A program made the translations under genes and the position numbers. Of a stretch of DNA of 64,000 bases, positions 15,097 to 23,173 are shown piece by piece (the first letter of the stretch is position 1; each line of letters starts with the position of its first letter). Below the pieces are notes generated by a model. The model made no database searches and had not been told where the DNA came from. It was given only the letters and a program-made list of their open reading frames with translations. This DNA comes from Sinosporangium album (GTDB lineage Bacteria; Actinomycetota; Actinomycetes; Streptosporangiales; Streptosporangiaceae): contig NZ_FNCN01000007.1 of assembly GCF_900100605.1 (NCBI RefSeq), forward strand, positions 1 to 64,000, written 5' to 3'.

Positions 15097-16809
15097 GTGC
15101 GACCAAGGGTCGATGAGGTCCGCATCCAGGGGCTCGGCGTGATCGACGAGGCCGTTCTGGAGCTCTCGCCGGGGTTCACCGTCGTGACAGGCGAGACCGG
15201 CGCCGGCAAGACCATGGTGGTCACCGGACTCGGGCTGCTCTTCGGCGGCCGGGCCGACCCCTCTCGCGTCCGGCCGGGCTCGGGCCGCGCCGTCATCGAG
15301 GGCACCCTTGTCGTCGATCCCCGGGGCCGCGTCGCGCAACAGGTCGAGGACGCCGGAGGCGGCGTCGAGGACGGCGAGCTGATCATCTCGCGCACCGTGT
15401 CGGCGGAGGGCCGCTCCCGGGCCTGGCTCGGAGGCCGCACGGTGCCGGTGGGCACGCTCACCTATCTGGCCGACGAGCTGGTCGCCGTACACGGGCAGAT
15501 GGACCAGCAGCGGCTGCTCCAGTCGGCCCGCCAGCGCGGGGCCCTCGACAGATATGCCGGGGAAGATCTGGTCAAGCCGCTGCGCGACTACGAACAGACC
15601 TACCGCCGCCACCGCGAAGCCGCCGCCCTGCTGGACGAGCTGACCACCCGCGCCAGGGAGCGCGCGCAGGAGGCCGACATGCTCAGGTTCGGGCTCGGTG
15701 AGATCGAGGCCGCCGAGCCGCGCCCGGGCGAGGACGTCGAATTGCGGGAGGAGGAGGAACGGCTGGCGCACGCCGACGCCCTGCGCCTCGCCGCCACCGC
15801 CGCGCACACGGCGCTCCTCGGCGATCCCATGTCGGTCGCCGATACGCAGACCGACGCGGTGTCCCTGGTCGGCCAGGCCCGTTCCGCCGTGGACTCGGCC
15901 CGGGAGTTCGACCCCGTGCTCGGGGGGCTCGCCGACCGGCTGGCGGAGGCGGGTTACCTGCTCTCCGACATCGCCATGGACCTCGCGTCCTACGCCGAGT
16001 CCGTCGAGGCCGACCCGGTGCGGCTCGCCAACGTCCAGGAACGCCGATCGGTGCTCGCCGGACTGGTCAGGAAATACGGGGTCGACGTCGACACGGTCCT
16101 CGAATGGGGGCGGGCCGCGGCGGCCCGGCTCACCGAGCTCGACGGCGACGACGACCGCGTCGGCGAGCTCCACCAGGAGCTCGCCGACCTCCACGCCCTG
16201 CTGGGCGAGCGGGCCGCCCGCCTCACCGAGATCCGTACGGCTGCCGCCGAGCGCTTCGGCCGCGCCGTCACCGAGGAGCTGGCCGCGCTGGCCATGCCCC
16301 ACGCCCGGGTGGTGGTGCAGTTGAACGCCGCCCCCGACTTCGGCCCCCACGGCGCGGACGAGACGGAGATCCGCCTGGCCGCCCACCCCTCGGCACCCGC
16401 TCTACCCCTCGGCAAGGGCGCGTCCGGCGGTGAACTGAGCCGGGTGATGCTGGCCATCGAGGTCGTGTTCGCCGGAGCCGACCCCGTCCCGACCTTCGTC
16501 TTCGACGAGGTCGACGCGGGGGTCGGAGGAAAGGCGGCCGTCGAGATCGGGCGCCGTCTGGCGAAGTTGGCCCGCACCTCCCAGGTGATCGTGGTGACCC
16601 ATCTTCCGCAGGTCGCGGCCTTCGCCGACCAGCACCTGGTGGTGGAGAAGGCGAGTGACGGCAGCGTGGTGCGCAGCGGCGTCGTCACGCTGGACCGCGA
16701 AGGCCGGGTGCGCGAGCTCTCCCGCATGCTCGCCGGCTTGGAGGATTCGGAGCTCGGCAGAGCCCACGCGGAGGAGCTTCTGGAGCTGGGACGGGCGACG
16801 GGGCCGTGA
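15097..16809 (+). CDS. recN: DNA repair protein RecN
   Basis: 570 residues. The SMC-like ATPase has Walker A GETGAGKT (32-39), long central coiled-coils, a signature region GKGASGGELSRVMLAIEV and Walker B FVFDEVDAGVGG, then the D-loop/His region QVIVVTHLPQVAAFAD. It acts in double-strand-break repair. GGAGGG 5 bp before GTG 15097 favours that start over ATG 15064. No LexA-like palindrome was seen in the 130-bp gap upstream; a TAGGAT at 15032-15037 may be a -10 element. Confidence 0.93.
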   Translation: MRPRVDEVRIQGLGVIDEAVLELSPGFTVVTGETGAGKTMVVTGLGLLFGGRADPSRVRPGSGRAVIEGTLVVDPRGRVAQQVEDAGGGVEDGELIISRTVSAEGRSRAWLGGRTVPVGTLTYLADELVAVHGQMDQQRLLQSARQRGALDRYAGEDLVKPLRDYEQTYRRHREAAALLDELTTRARERAQEADMLRFGLGEIEAAEPRPGEDVELREEEERLAHADALRLAATAAHTALLGDPMSVADTQTDAVSLVGQARSAVDSAREFDPVLGGLADRLAEAGYLLSDIAMDLASYAESVEADPVRLANVQERRSVLAGLVRKYGVDVDTVLEWGRAAAARLTELDGDDDRVGELHQELADLHALLGERAARLTEIRTAAAERFGRAVTEELAALAMPHARVVVQLNAAPDFGPHGADETEIRLAAHPSAPALPLGKGASGGELSRVMLAIEVVFAGADPVPTFVFDEVDAGVGGKAAVEIGRRLAKLARTSQVIVVTHLPQVAAFADQHLVVEKASDGSVVRSGVVTLDREGRVRELSRMLAGLEDSELGRAHAEELLELGRATGP

Positions 16810-16910
16810 CCGTGCGGTGACCGTGCGGTGACCGTGCCGGGTGCGTTCGGTCGGGCACGGGATCGGGCACGGGATCGGGCACAGGGTCGGGCACGGGATC
16901 GGGGACGGGG
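16806..16910 (+). repeat. Short tandem repeats after recN
   Basis: Three 11-bp units of GTGACCGTGCG (16806-16838, the first covering the recN stop) are followed by five 12-bp units of TCGGGCACGGGA and close variants (16851-16910). They lie in the 366-bp recN-steA gap, which otherwise holds no gene. A 15-bp GCTCGGAGCAGTGGC-like repeat follows at ~16918-16960. Confidence 0.85.
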
Positions 16911-17175
16911 CGGGGCGGTCGGAGCAGTGGCTCGGGGAAGTGGCTCGGAGCAGTGGCCGGGCGGGCGGCGGGTGCCCGGTGGGCAGGCATTTGGCCTCTC
17001 CGGCGTGGTGTGTGGGCGGTTGATGGGGTTGATGTGATGAGCTGCGGAAAACGGTTCGCCGACCTTGATTGGCAGGGGTATAGGCGCTCTACCTGCGGAA
17101 ACCTCGTAGATCTTTCTGTGACAAAGGCGACACGCTGGGTGAGCATGGGTCTGTGAGGTCTGGGGCTCTGGCAGG

Positions 17176-18381
17176 ATGGTCGTGATGAAGGTGCCGACCT
17201 TGAGGGTTCCGGGCCTCCGCCGCAGGAAGGCAGATGACCTTCCCGGGGTGACGGCAGTGGCGAGGATCGATCGGCGGACCAAGAGGCTGACCAAGCGCCT
17301 CAAGGCCGGGGAAATAGCGATCATCGACCATGTCGACGTCGACCGGGTGAGCGCGGAGGCTCTTGTCGCGTGCGGAGCCGCCGCAGTGGTCAACGTGGCG
17401 GCGGGCATCAGCGGCCGATATCCCAACCTGGGCCCGCAGATCCTGATCGAGGCCGGGGTGGTGTTCGTCGACGGCGCCACGCCCGAGCTGTTCGAGCGTG
17501 TGAAGGACGGCGACGAGGTCCGTCTCTGCGACGGCGTGGTCTACATCGGCGACGAGCCGGTCGGCAAGGGCGACGTGCAGTCGGCGGAGAGTGTCGCCGC
17601 CGCCATGTCGGAGGCCCGGGCCGGGCTCTCGGTGCAGATCGAGGCGTTCGCCGCCAACACCATGGAATATGTCCGCCGTGAGCGCGACCTGCTCATCGAC
17701 GGGGTCGGGGTGCCCGACATCCGCACCTCGCTCGAAGGGCGGCACGTGCTGATCGTGGTGCGCGGCTACCACTACAAGGAAGACCTCGCCACGCTCCGGC
17801 CGTACATCAGGGAATACCGTCCGGTGATGATCGGGGTGGACGGCGGGGCGGACGCGCTGCTGGAGGCGGGCTACCTGCCCGACCTCATCGTGGGCGACTT
17901 CGACTCGGTGTCGACCAAGGCGCTGACCTGCGGTGCGGAGCTGGTCGTCCACGGCTACCGCGACGGCCGGGCGCCGGGGCTCGAACGGGTGCGTCAGCTC
18001 GGCCGCAGCGCGGTGGTGTTTCCCGCGACCGGCACGAGCGAGGACATCGCGATGCTGCTGGCCGACGACAAGGGCGCCGAGCTGATCGTGGCGGTCGGCA
18101 CACACGCGACGCTGGTCGAGTTCCTCGACAAGGGGCGGGCCGGGATGGCGAGCACCTTCCTCACCCGCCTGCGCGTCGGGGGCAAGCTCATCGACGCGAA
18201 GGGCGTCAGCAGGCTCTACCGCAGCCGCATCTCCACGCCGTCGCTGATGCTGCTGGTGGCGGTCGCGATGGTGACGATGGGCGCGGCGCTGCTGGTCTCC
18301 CCGGTGGGCCAGATCTGGATCGCCGGACTGCGCGATCTGTGGAACGGTTTCATTTTCTGGATGGTCGGACTCTTCTCGTGA
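17176..18381 (+). CDS. steA: SteA, putative cytokinetic-ring/division protein
   Basis: 401 residues. A thiamin-pyrophosphokinase-like Rossmann core (GVDGGADALLEAGYLPDLIVGDFDSVS, ~217-243) is preceded by a conserved region (DRRTKRLTKRLKAGEIAIIDHVDVDRVSAEALV), and a C-terminal TM helix lies at ~352-375. In Corynebacterium glutamicum SteA and SteB form a complex that controls septal peptidoglycan hydrolysis during cell separation. The start may be ATG 17176 or ATG 17185. It overlaps steB by GTGA. Confidence 0.9.
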   Translation: MVVMKVPTLRVPGLRRRKADDLPGVTAVARIDRRTKRLTKRLKAGEIAIIDHVDVDRVSAEALVACGAAAVVNVAAGISGRYPNLGPQILIEAGVVFVDGATPELFERVKDGDEVRLCDGVVYIGDEPVGKGDVQSAESVAAAMSEARAGLSVQIEAFAANTMEYVRRERDLLIDGVGVPDIRTSLEGRHVLIVVRGYHYKEDLATLRPYIREYRPVMIGVDGGADALLEAGYLPDLIVGDFDSVSTKALTCGAELVVHGYRDGRAPGLERVRQLGRSAVVFPATGTSEDIAMLLADDKGAELIVAVGTHATLVEFLDKGRAGMASTFLTRLRVGGKLIDAKGVSRLYRSRISTPSLMLLVAVAMVTMGAALLVSPVGQIWIAGLRDLWNGFIFWMVGLFS

Positions 18382-19361
18382 TCGATTTCCGGTATCACCT
18401 CGTGTCGATCGTGGCCATCTTCCTGGCGCTGACGGTCGGGATCTTCCTCGGCAGCACGGTCCTGACCGACGAGCTGAAGCAGACCACCGAAGAGGTGAGC
18501 AGTCTGCTCGGCCAGAACAACCAGGAGCTCCGGGGCGAGCGTGACACGCTGCAGCGGCGCGAGGAGGGCAACAACTCCTTCGTGACCGCCTCGACCGGCC
18601 AGCTGGTCCGCGACGAGCTCGCGGGCGAGTCGGTGGTGGTGTTCGAGGCTCCCGGCGCGACCGCCTCCATGCGCGAAGCCGTACAGAAGGTGCTGGTCCA
18701 GGCGGGGGCGGCGGTGAGTGGGCGCGTCGCGCTGACCGAGCGCTTCGTCGACCCCAAGGAGGTCGGCTTCGTCGAGCGGACCGCCGACACCGCCAAGCCG
18801 GTCGGGATGACGTTCGCCGACGAGGCGACGCCGCACGCCAAGGCGGGCGCGGTGCTCGCCTCCGCGGTGGTGACGCCGGACCGGGCGCAGGCGGGCAAGA
18901 GCGCCTCGGACGCCTCCCAGGTGCTGGACACCTTCGAGAAGGGCGGTCTGATCTCGGTGACCGGCGAGCCTTCGAAGCGGGCGACGCTGGCCGTGGTCAT
19001 CAGCGGCGATCCGTTCGAAGGGGAGAGCGCCGAGGCCCAGAACATGGCGATCGTCTCGACGGTGGGCGCGCTCGACGCGGGCGGCCAGGGCACGGTCGTG
19101 ATCGGTACGGCTGACGCCGCCGCCTCAGGCGGGATGATCACCGCGCTGCGCGACACCAGCGAGGTCGCGCAGCGGGTGTCGAGCGTGGACACCGCCGATC
19201 TGCCTGCGGGGCGCGTCGTCGTGGTCTACGCTCTTCGGGAGCAATTGTCAGGTGCGGCCGGGCAGTACGGGCTGGGCAGCGATTCTTCGGGATTCCAGCC
19301 CGTCAGGGAGCCGGAGCCCACACCGACGCCCTCCTCGACGTCGACCTCTGAGGGAAGCTGA
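18378..19361 (+). CDS. steB: SteB / MctB-family (copper-transporter-annotated) membrane-anchored protein
   Basis: 327 residues from GTG 18378, overlapping the steA stop. It starts VIDFRYHLVSIVAIFLALTVGIFLGS, the family signature and a single N-terminal TM, followed by a coiled-coil (TDELKQTTEEVSSLLGQNNQELRGERDTL) and an extracytoplasmic alpha/beta domain. The Mycobacterium relative (Rv1698/MctB) was described as a copper-efflux channel, while corynebacterial SteB partners SteA in division. Context here (directly after steA) favours the division role. The Ser/Thr/Pro-rich C-terminus is disordered. Confidence 0.9.
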   Translation: MIDFRYHLVSIVAIFLALTVGIFLGSTVLTDELKQTTEEVSSLLGQNNQELRGERDTLQRREEGNNSFVTASTGQLVRDELAGESVVVFEAPGATASMREAVQKVLVQAGAAVSGRVALTERFVDPKEVGFVERTADTAKPVGMTFADEATPHAKAGAVLASAVVTPDRAQAGKSASDASQVLDTFEKGGLISVTGEPSKRATLAVVISGDPFEGESAEAQNMAIVSTVGALDAGGQGTVVIGTADAAASGGMITALRDTSEVAQRVSSVDTADLPAGRVVVVYALREQLSGAAGQYGLGSDSSGFQPVREPEPTPTPSSTSTSEGS

Positions 19362-20221
19362 TGATGTCCCGTGCTCTGATCGGTGCCCTGGCGGGCGCGG
19401 CGCTCGGTGCCGTGGCCGCCCGCGCCGCCTACTCCGCCTTCCGCCGCCGCCCGCCCGTCGGCGACGCGGAGACCTGGGCGCGCACCAACCACCGCGGCGA
19501 GCCGATCACCCTGCTCGAAGGGCCCGCGTTCGTCGCGGGCGCAGGGGCCGCGGCGGCGCTGGTGCCGGGCCTGTCCTTGCGGCAGCGCGCGGCGGCGCTT
19601 CTGGCGGGTGCCGGAAGCGGCGCGCTCGGAGCCTACGACGACCTGTACGGCACGACCTCCTCCAAGGGCTTCAAAGGACACCTGTCCGCGCTGCGCAAGG
19701 GCGAGGTGACGAGCGGAGCGGTCAAGATCCTCGGCATCGGGGCCGCCGGGCTAGCGTCGGCCGCCCTGGTCTCGCGCGGCCCGGTCGACACCCTGATCAA
19801 CGGCGCGACCGTCGCGGGCAGCGCCAACCTCGCCAACCTGTTCGACCTGCGGCCGGGCCGGGCCGTCAAGGTGGGCCTGCTCACCGGCGGCCCGCTGCTC
19901 GCCGCGGCCCTCGCCAAGCGCGCCCCCGCGGCGGCGGCGCTGGCCGCCGTGCCGGTGGGGGCGGCTGCCGTACTGCTCCCCGAGGACCTGGGGGAGCGCG
20001 CGATGCTGGGCGACGCCGGGGCCAACGCGCTCGGCGCGCTCGTCGGGCTCGCCGCGGCCACGACCCTTGGCCGCCCCGGCCGCCTCGCGGTGCTCGGCAC
20101 GGTCGTGGCGCTCACGGCGGCCTCCGAGAAGGTCAGCTTCACCAAGGTCATCGCCGGCAACGCCGTGCTCAACCGGCTCGACATGCTGGGCCGCCGGCCC
20201 GCGCCCGCGCCGACGGAGTGA
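19361..20221 (+). CDS. MraY/WecA-like polyprenyl-phosphate sugar-1-phosphate transferase homologue
   Basis: 286 residues, multi-spanning. Key motifs are an Asp pair in GAYDDLYG (~87-94), SSKGFKGHLSALRKGEVTSGAVK, NLANLFDLRPGRA (~152-164) and GDAGANALGAL (~215-225), matching the catalytic loops of the GT4 membrane transferases that move a sugar-phosphate onto undecaprenyl or decaprenyl phosphate. It is shorter than true MraY (~320-360) and is not the dcw-cluster enzyme. Its ATG overlaps the steB stop (TGATG) and its stop overlaps murJ in the same way. The sugar and polymer are unknown. A role in a secondary lipid-linked glycan coupled to division is inference. Confidence 0.82.
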   Translation: MMSRALIGALAGAALGAVAARAAYSAFRRRPPVGDAETWARTNHRGEPITLLEGPAFVAGAGAAAALVPGLSLRQRAAALLAGAGSGALGAYDDLYGTTSSKGFKGHLSALRKGEVTSGAVKILGIGAAGLASAALVSRGPVDTLINGATVAGSANLANLFDLRPGRAVKVGLLTGGPLLAAALAKRAPAAAALAAVPVGAAAVLLPEDLGERAMLGDAGANALGALVGLAAATTLGRPGRLAVLGTVVALTAASEKVSFTKVIAGNAVLNRLDMLGRRPAPAPTE

Positions 20222-21855
20222 TGGCCGCCCCGCCGGTGAGACGGCTGGGCCAGGGCATCGCGGGCGCCGCCGTCCTGGTCGGGGTGCTGACCGTTCTCGC
20301 ACGGATCACGGGGTTCGGCAAACAACTGGCCTTCGCCCAGACGGTCGGCACCGACTGCCTGTCGACGGCCTACTTCACCGCCAACGCGATCCCCAACCTG
20401 GTCTTCGAGATCGTGGTGGGCGGAGCGCTCGCCGGCATGGTGGTGCCGCTGCTGGCCGGGCCGGCGTCCCGCCCCGGGGATCCGGAGGCGAAGGCGGAGA
20501 TCGGTGAGACGACGTCGGCGCTGCTGACGTGGGTTCTGGTCCTCCTGGTGCCGCTCGCCGTGCTCACCGCGCTGGTCGCCGGGCCGATCGCCGGACTGTT
20601 CCTCGGAGGGGACGCCTCCACCTGCGACCCGGAGGCGCTGGCGCAGGTCACGGCCCGGATGCTGGTGGTGTTCGCGCCGCAGATCCCGCTGTACGGCCTG
20701 GCCGTCGTCCTCTACGGGGTCCTCCAGGCCCACCACCGGTTCACCTTTCCGGCGCTCGCCCCACTTGTGTCGAGCCTCGTGGTGATCGTGGGATATCTGG
20801 CCTTCGTCCCGCTGAGCGGAGGCGACACCGGGCTGCGGCGCGAGGTGGGGCCCGGCGAGCTCGCCCTGTCGGTCGGCACGTCCCTCGGGGTGCTGGCGCT
20901 GGTGGTCACCGTGGTCGGGCCCGCGTCCCGGCTCCGGCTGCGGCTGCGTCCGCGGCTGCGCTTCCCCGCGAGCGTCGCCGGGCGGGTGCGCACGCTGGCC
21001 TTCGCGGGGCTCGCGGCGCTGCTCGCCCAGCAGGCCGCGACCGCGTTGGTCGTGTGGCTCGCCAACACGCAGGTCGGCGCGGGGGGCCTCGCCGCCTACA
21101 ACTTCGCCTGGGCGATCTACCAGGTCCCCTACGCGGTGCTGGCCGTCCCCATCGCCACCGGCGCGTTCCCGGCGCTGGTCGCGCGGGCCGACGGCGGCGA
21201 CGAGGCCGGGTTCGCCGCCGTCGCGGCGGGGACGACGCGCGCGGTGGTGCTGGTGAGCGGCCTGGCCGCCGGAGCCCTGGCCGCCGTGGCGGCCCCGGCC
21301 GCGCAGGTCTTCATCAAAGACCCGTCGGCGGTGGTCGGCGTGGACGAGTTCGCCCGAGCGGTCGCCCTGTTCGCCCCGGGGCTTGTGGGGTACGGCCTGA
21401 TGGCCCACCTCAGCCGGGTCCTCTACGCCAGGGGTCTGGGCCGCGCCGCCGCGGGCGGCACCGTGGCCGGATGGGTGGTCGCGATGGCGGCCCAGGCCCT
21501 GTTCGCGGTGATCCTGCCCGGTGACTGGAAACTCGCCGGTCTCGGCCTGGGCGGCTCGGTGGGCATGACGGTCGGAGCGGCGGTCCTGCTGGTGTCCGTG
21601 GTGAGGACGGCGGGCGGGCCGGCCGCCGAGGGGCTCGGACGGGCCTTCCTCGCGGCGCTGGCCGGCGGGGCCGCCGGGTTCGCCGCGGGCGGTCTGGTCG
21701 CCGCCTGGTCCGCGCCCGTCGGGGGGTGGAGCGGCGGTGTCGTCACCGCGCTCGCCGGGGCGGTGGCTCTGGCGGCGGGCGGGGCGGCGGCCCTGGTGGT
21801 GGACCGGCGCGACGCGGCGGCGATGGTGTCGCGCTTCGCGCGGAGGAATGCGTGA
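20221..21855 (+). CDS. MurJ/MviN-family lipid-linked glycan flippase
   Basis: 544 residues, ~14 predicted TM helices. Family features are an early VLARITGFGKQLAFAQTVG, AIPNLVFEIVVGGAL, VPLLAG, YGLAVVLYGVLQAHHRFTFPALAPLVSS and an alternating MATE-like repeat. MurJ proteins flip lipid II or related lipid-linked sugars to the outer leaflet. This is probably a second MurJ paralogue, because the housekeeping mviN of actinobacteria lies near the origin with a large cytosolic extension absent here. ATG 20221 overlaps the MraY-like stop. The GT4 gene follows after 23 bp. Confidence 0.88.
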   Translation: MAAPPVRRLGQGIAGAAVLVGVLTVLARITGFGKQLAFAQTVGTDCLSTAYFTANAIPNLVFEIVVGGALAGMVVPLLAGPASRPGDPEAKAEIGETTSALLTWVLVLLVPLAVLTALVAGPIAGLFLGGDASTCDPEALAQVTARMLVVFAPQIPLYGLAVVLYGVLQAHHRFTFPALAPLVSSLVVIVGYLAFVPLSGGDTGLRREVGPGELALSVGTSLGVLALVVTVVGPASRLRLRLRPRLRFPASVAGRVRTLAFAGLAALLAQQAATALVVWLANTQVGAGGLAAYNFAWAIYQVPYAVLAVPIATGAFPALVARADGGDEAGFAAVAAGTTRAVVLVSGLAAGALAAVAAPAAQVFIKDPSAVVGVDEFARAVALFAPGLVGYGLMAHLSRVLYARGLGRAAAGGTVAGWVVAMAAQALFAVILPGDWKLAGLGLGGSVGMTVGAAVLLVSVVRTAGGPAAEGLGRAFLAALAGGAAGFAAGGLVAAWSAPVGGWSGGVVTALAGAVALAAGGAAALVVDRRDAAAMVSRFARRNA

Positions 21856-21878
21856 GGAATGCGTGAGGAGGACGGGAT

Positions 21879-22967
21879 ATGGGTGACCGCAGGCGGATCG
21901 CCTTCGTACTCGGCACCAGCGCGGGCGGCGTGGGGCGGCATGTGCGCATGCTGGCCGCCGGGCTGGTGCGCGAGGGGCACGCGGTCCTGGTGGCGGGGCC
22001 GCGGGCGACCGAGGACACGTTCGGCTTCACCGGGGTGGGCGCCCGCTTCACACCGGTGCCGATCTCCGGCCGGCCGCACCCGCTGAACGACCTGAAGGCG
22101 GTGGCCCGGCTGCGCCGCGCCACCGCGGGGGCCGGCGTGGTCCACGCCCACGGTCTGCGCGCCGGGGCGCTCGCCGCGCTGGGCCTCGCGGGCACCCGGA
22201 CGCCGCTCGCGGTGACCCTGCACAACGCGGCCACGGCGGGAGGCGCGGTGGGGGCCGTCTTCGCGGCGCTGGAGCGGGTGGTGGCCCGCAGAGCCGACAC
22301 CGTGCTCACGGTCTCGCCCGATCTCGCGGAGCGCATGAGGGCGCTCGGCGCGCGGGACGTCAGGCCCGCCGTGGTGCCGGCGCCCGCGCTGCCCGAGCCG
22401 CGCCGTACGGTGGCCGAGACGCGCGGCGATCTCGGGGTGGGGGAGCGGCCCGTGCTGCTGACGGTGGCGCGACTCGCCCAGCAGAAGGGACTGTCGGAGC
22501 TTCTCAGCGTGGCCGCGGGACCCTTCGATCAGGAGCCGGTGTTCCTCGTCGCGGGCGGAGGGCCCCTTGCCGGGGAGTTGCAGGCGCGGATCGACCGGGA
22601 GGGGCTGCCGGTGAGGCTGCTCGGCGACCGGGACGACGTCGCCGACCTGCTCCGGGTGGCGACGGCCGTGGTCGTGCCGAGCCGGTGGGAGGGGCAGCCC
22701 CTGAGCGTCCAGGAGGCGCTGCGCGCCGGATGCCCGCTGGTGGCGACGGCGGTGGGCGGTGTGCCGGAGATGGTGGGGGAGGCCGGTGTGCTGGTGCCGT
22801 ACGGGGATGTGGCCGCGATGCGCGGTGCCGTCCGGGATCTGCTGGGGGATCCCGCCCTTCGGGCCAGGCTGGCCCGGGCGGCGCTGGCGCGGGGGGCGGC
22901 GCTGCCGGGAGAGGCCGAGGCCCTGACCTCGGTGCATACGGTGTACGTCGAAATTGCGCGAGGATGA
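21879..22967 (+). CDS. Glycosyltransferase family 4 (GT-B) protein
   Basis: 362 residues. The N-terminal Rossmann half carries GTSAGGVGRHVRMLAAGL and VHAHGLRAGALAAL, and the C-terminal half LLTVARLAQQKG and the E-x7-E motif (EGQPLSVQEALRAGCPLVAT) typical of retaining GT4 enzymes. It likely adds a sugar to the lipid-linked product of the MraY-like enzyme on the cytosolic face (inference from position). GAGGAGG sits 8 bp before ATG. There are no TM segments. Confidence 0.88.
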   Translation: MGDRRRIAFVLGTSAGGVGRHVRMLAAGLVREGHAVLVAGPRATEDTFGFTGVGARFTPVPISGRPHPLNDLKAVARLRRATAGAGVVHAHGLRAGALAALGLAGTRTPLAVTLHNAATAGGAVGAVFAALERVVARRADTVLTVSPDLAERMRALGARDVRPAVVPAPALPEPRRTVAETRGDLGVGERPVLLTVARLAQQKGLSELLSVAAGPFDQEPVFLVAGGGPLAGELQARIDREGLPVRLLGDRDDVADLLRVATAVVVPSRWEGQPLSVQEALRAGCPLVATAVGGVPEMVGEAGVLVPYGDVAAMRGAVRDLLGDPALRARLARAALARGAALPGEAEALTSVHTVYVEIARG

Positions 22968-22991
22968 ATAGTGGGCGGGGGAGCGTTCACC

Positions 22992-22997
22992 TATACT
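22992..22997 (+). promoter_or_regulatory. Likely -10 element of the terC riboswitch transcript
   Basis: TATACT lies ~12 bp before the first aptamer base. No good -35 hexamer is seen 16-18 bp upstream, so the promoter is only half supported. Confidence 0.5.
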
Positions 22998-23008
22998 GCG
23001 TCTAGTTA

Positions 23009-23137
23009 GGGAGGGGAGTATCCCTTCGCGGCAGTCTCGTCATCACGGTGTCGCCTCATCCCACGAGGCCCCCGGGGCTGTCGGTCCGCCAAACGTCACA
23101 CGGTGGTGACGCATGCCCTGGGCGGGAGAGACCTCCG
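23009..23137 (+). promoter_or_regulatory. yybP-ykoY (Mn2+) riboswitch aptamer
   Basis: Conserved blocks appear in order: GGGAGGGGAGTA at the 5' strand, AGTC-CGTCATCACGG in the middle, CCCCCGGGGCTG, a variable P4 stem (ACGTCACACGGTGGTGACG), and the 3' GAGACCTCC. This matches the manganese-sensing yybP-ykoY aptamer that commonly precedes TerC-family genes. Its closing strand (ACCTCC, 23131-23136) pairs with GGGAGG at 23009-23014. Confidence 0.88.
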
Positions 23138-23161
23138 GCATTGAGTCATGGGCGCCGGAGG
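23132..23161 (+). promoter_or_regulatory. RBS-sequestering hairpin, riboswitch expression platform
   Basis: CCTCCGGC (23132-23139) pairs perfectly with GCCGGAGG (23154-23161), burying the Shine-Dalgarno GGAGGG (23157-23162) of the next gene. The same CCTCC is needed for the aptamer's closing helix, so ligand binding should free the RBS. There is no T run, which argues for translational rather than transcriptional control. Confidence 0.75.
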
Positions 23162-23173
23162 GTTTAGCGAAAC

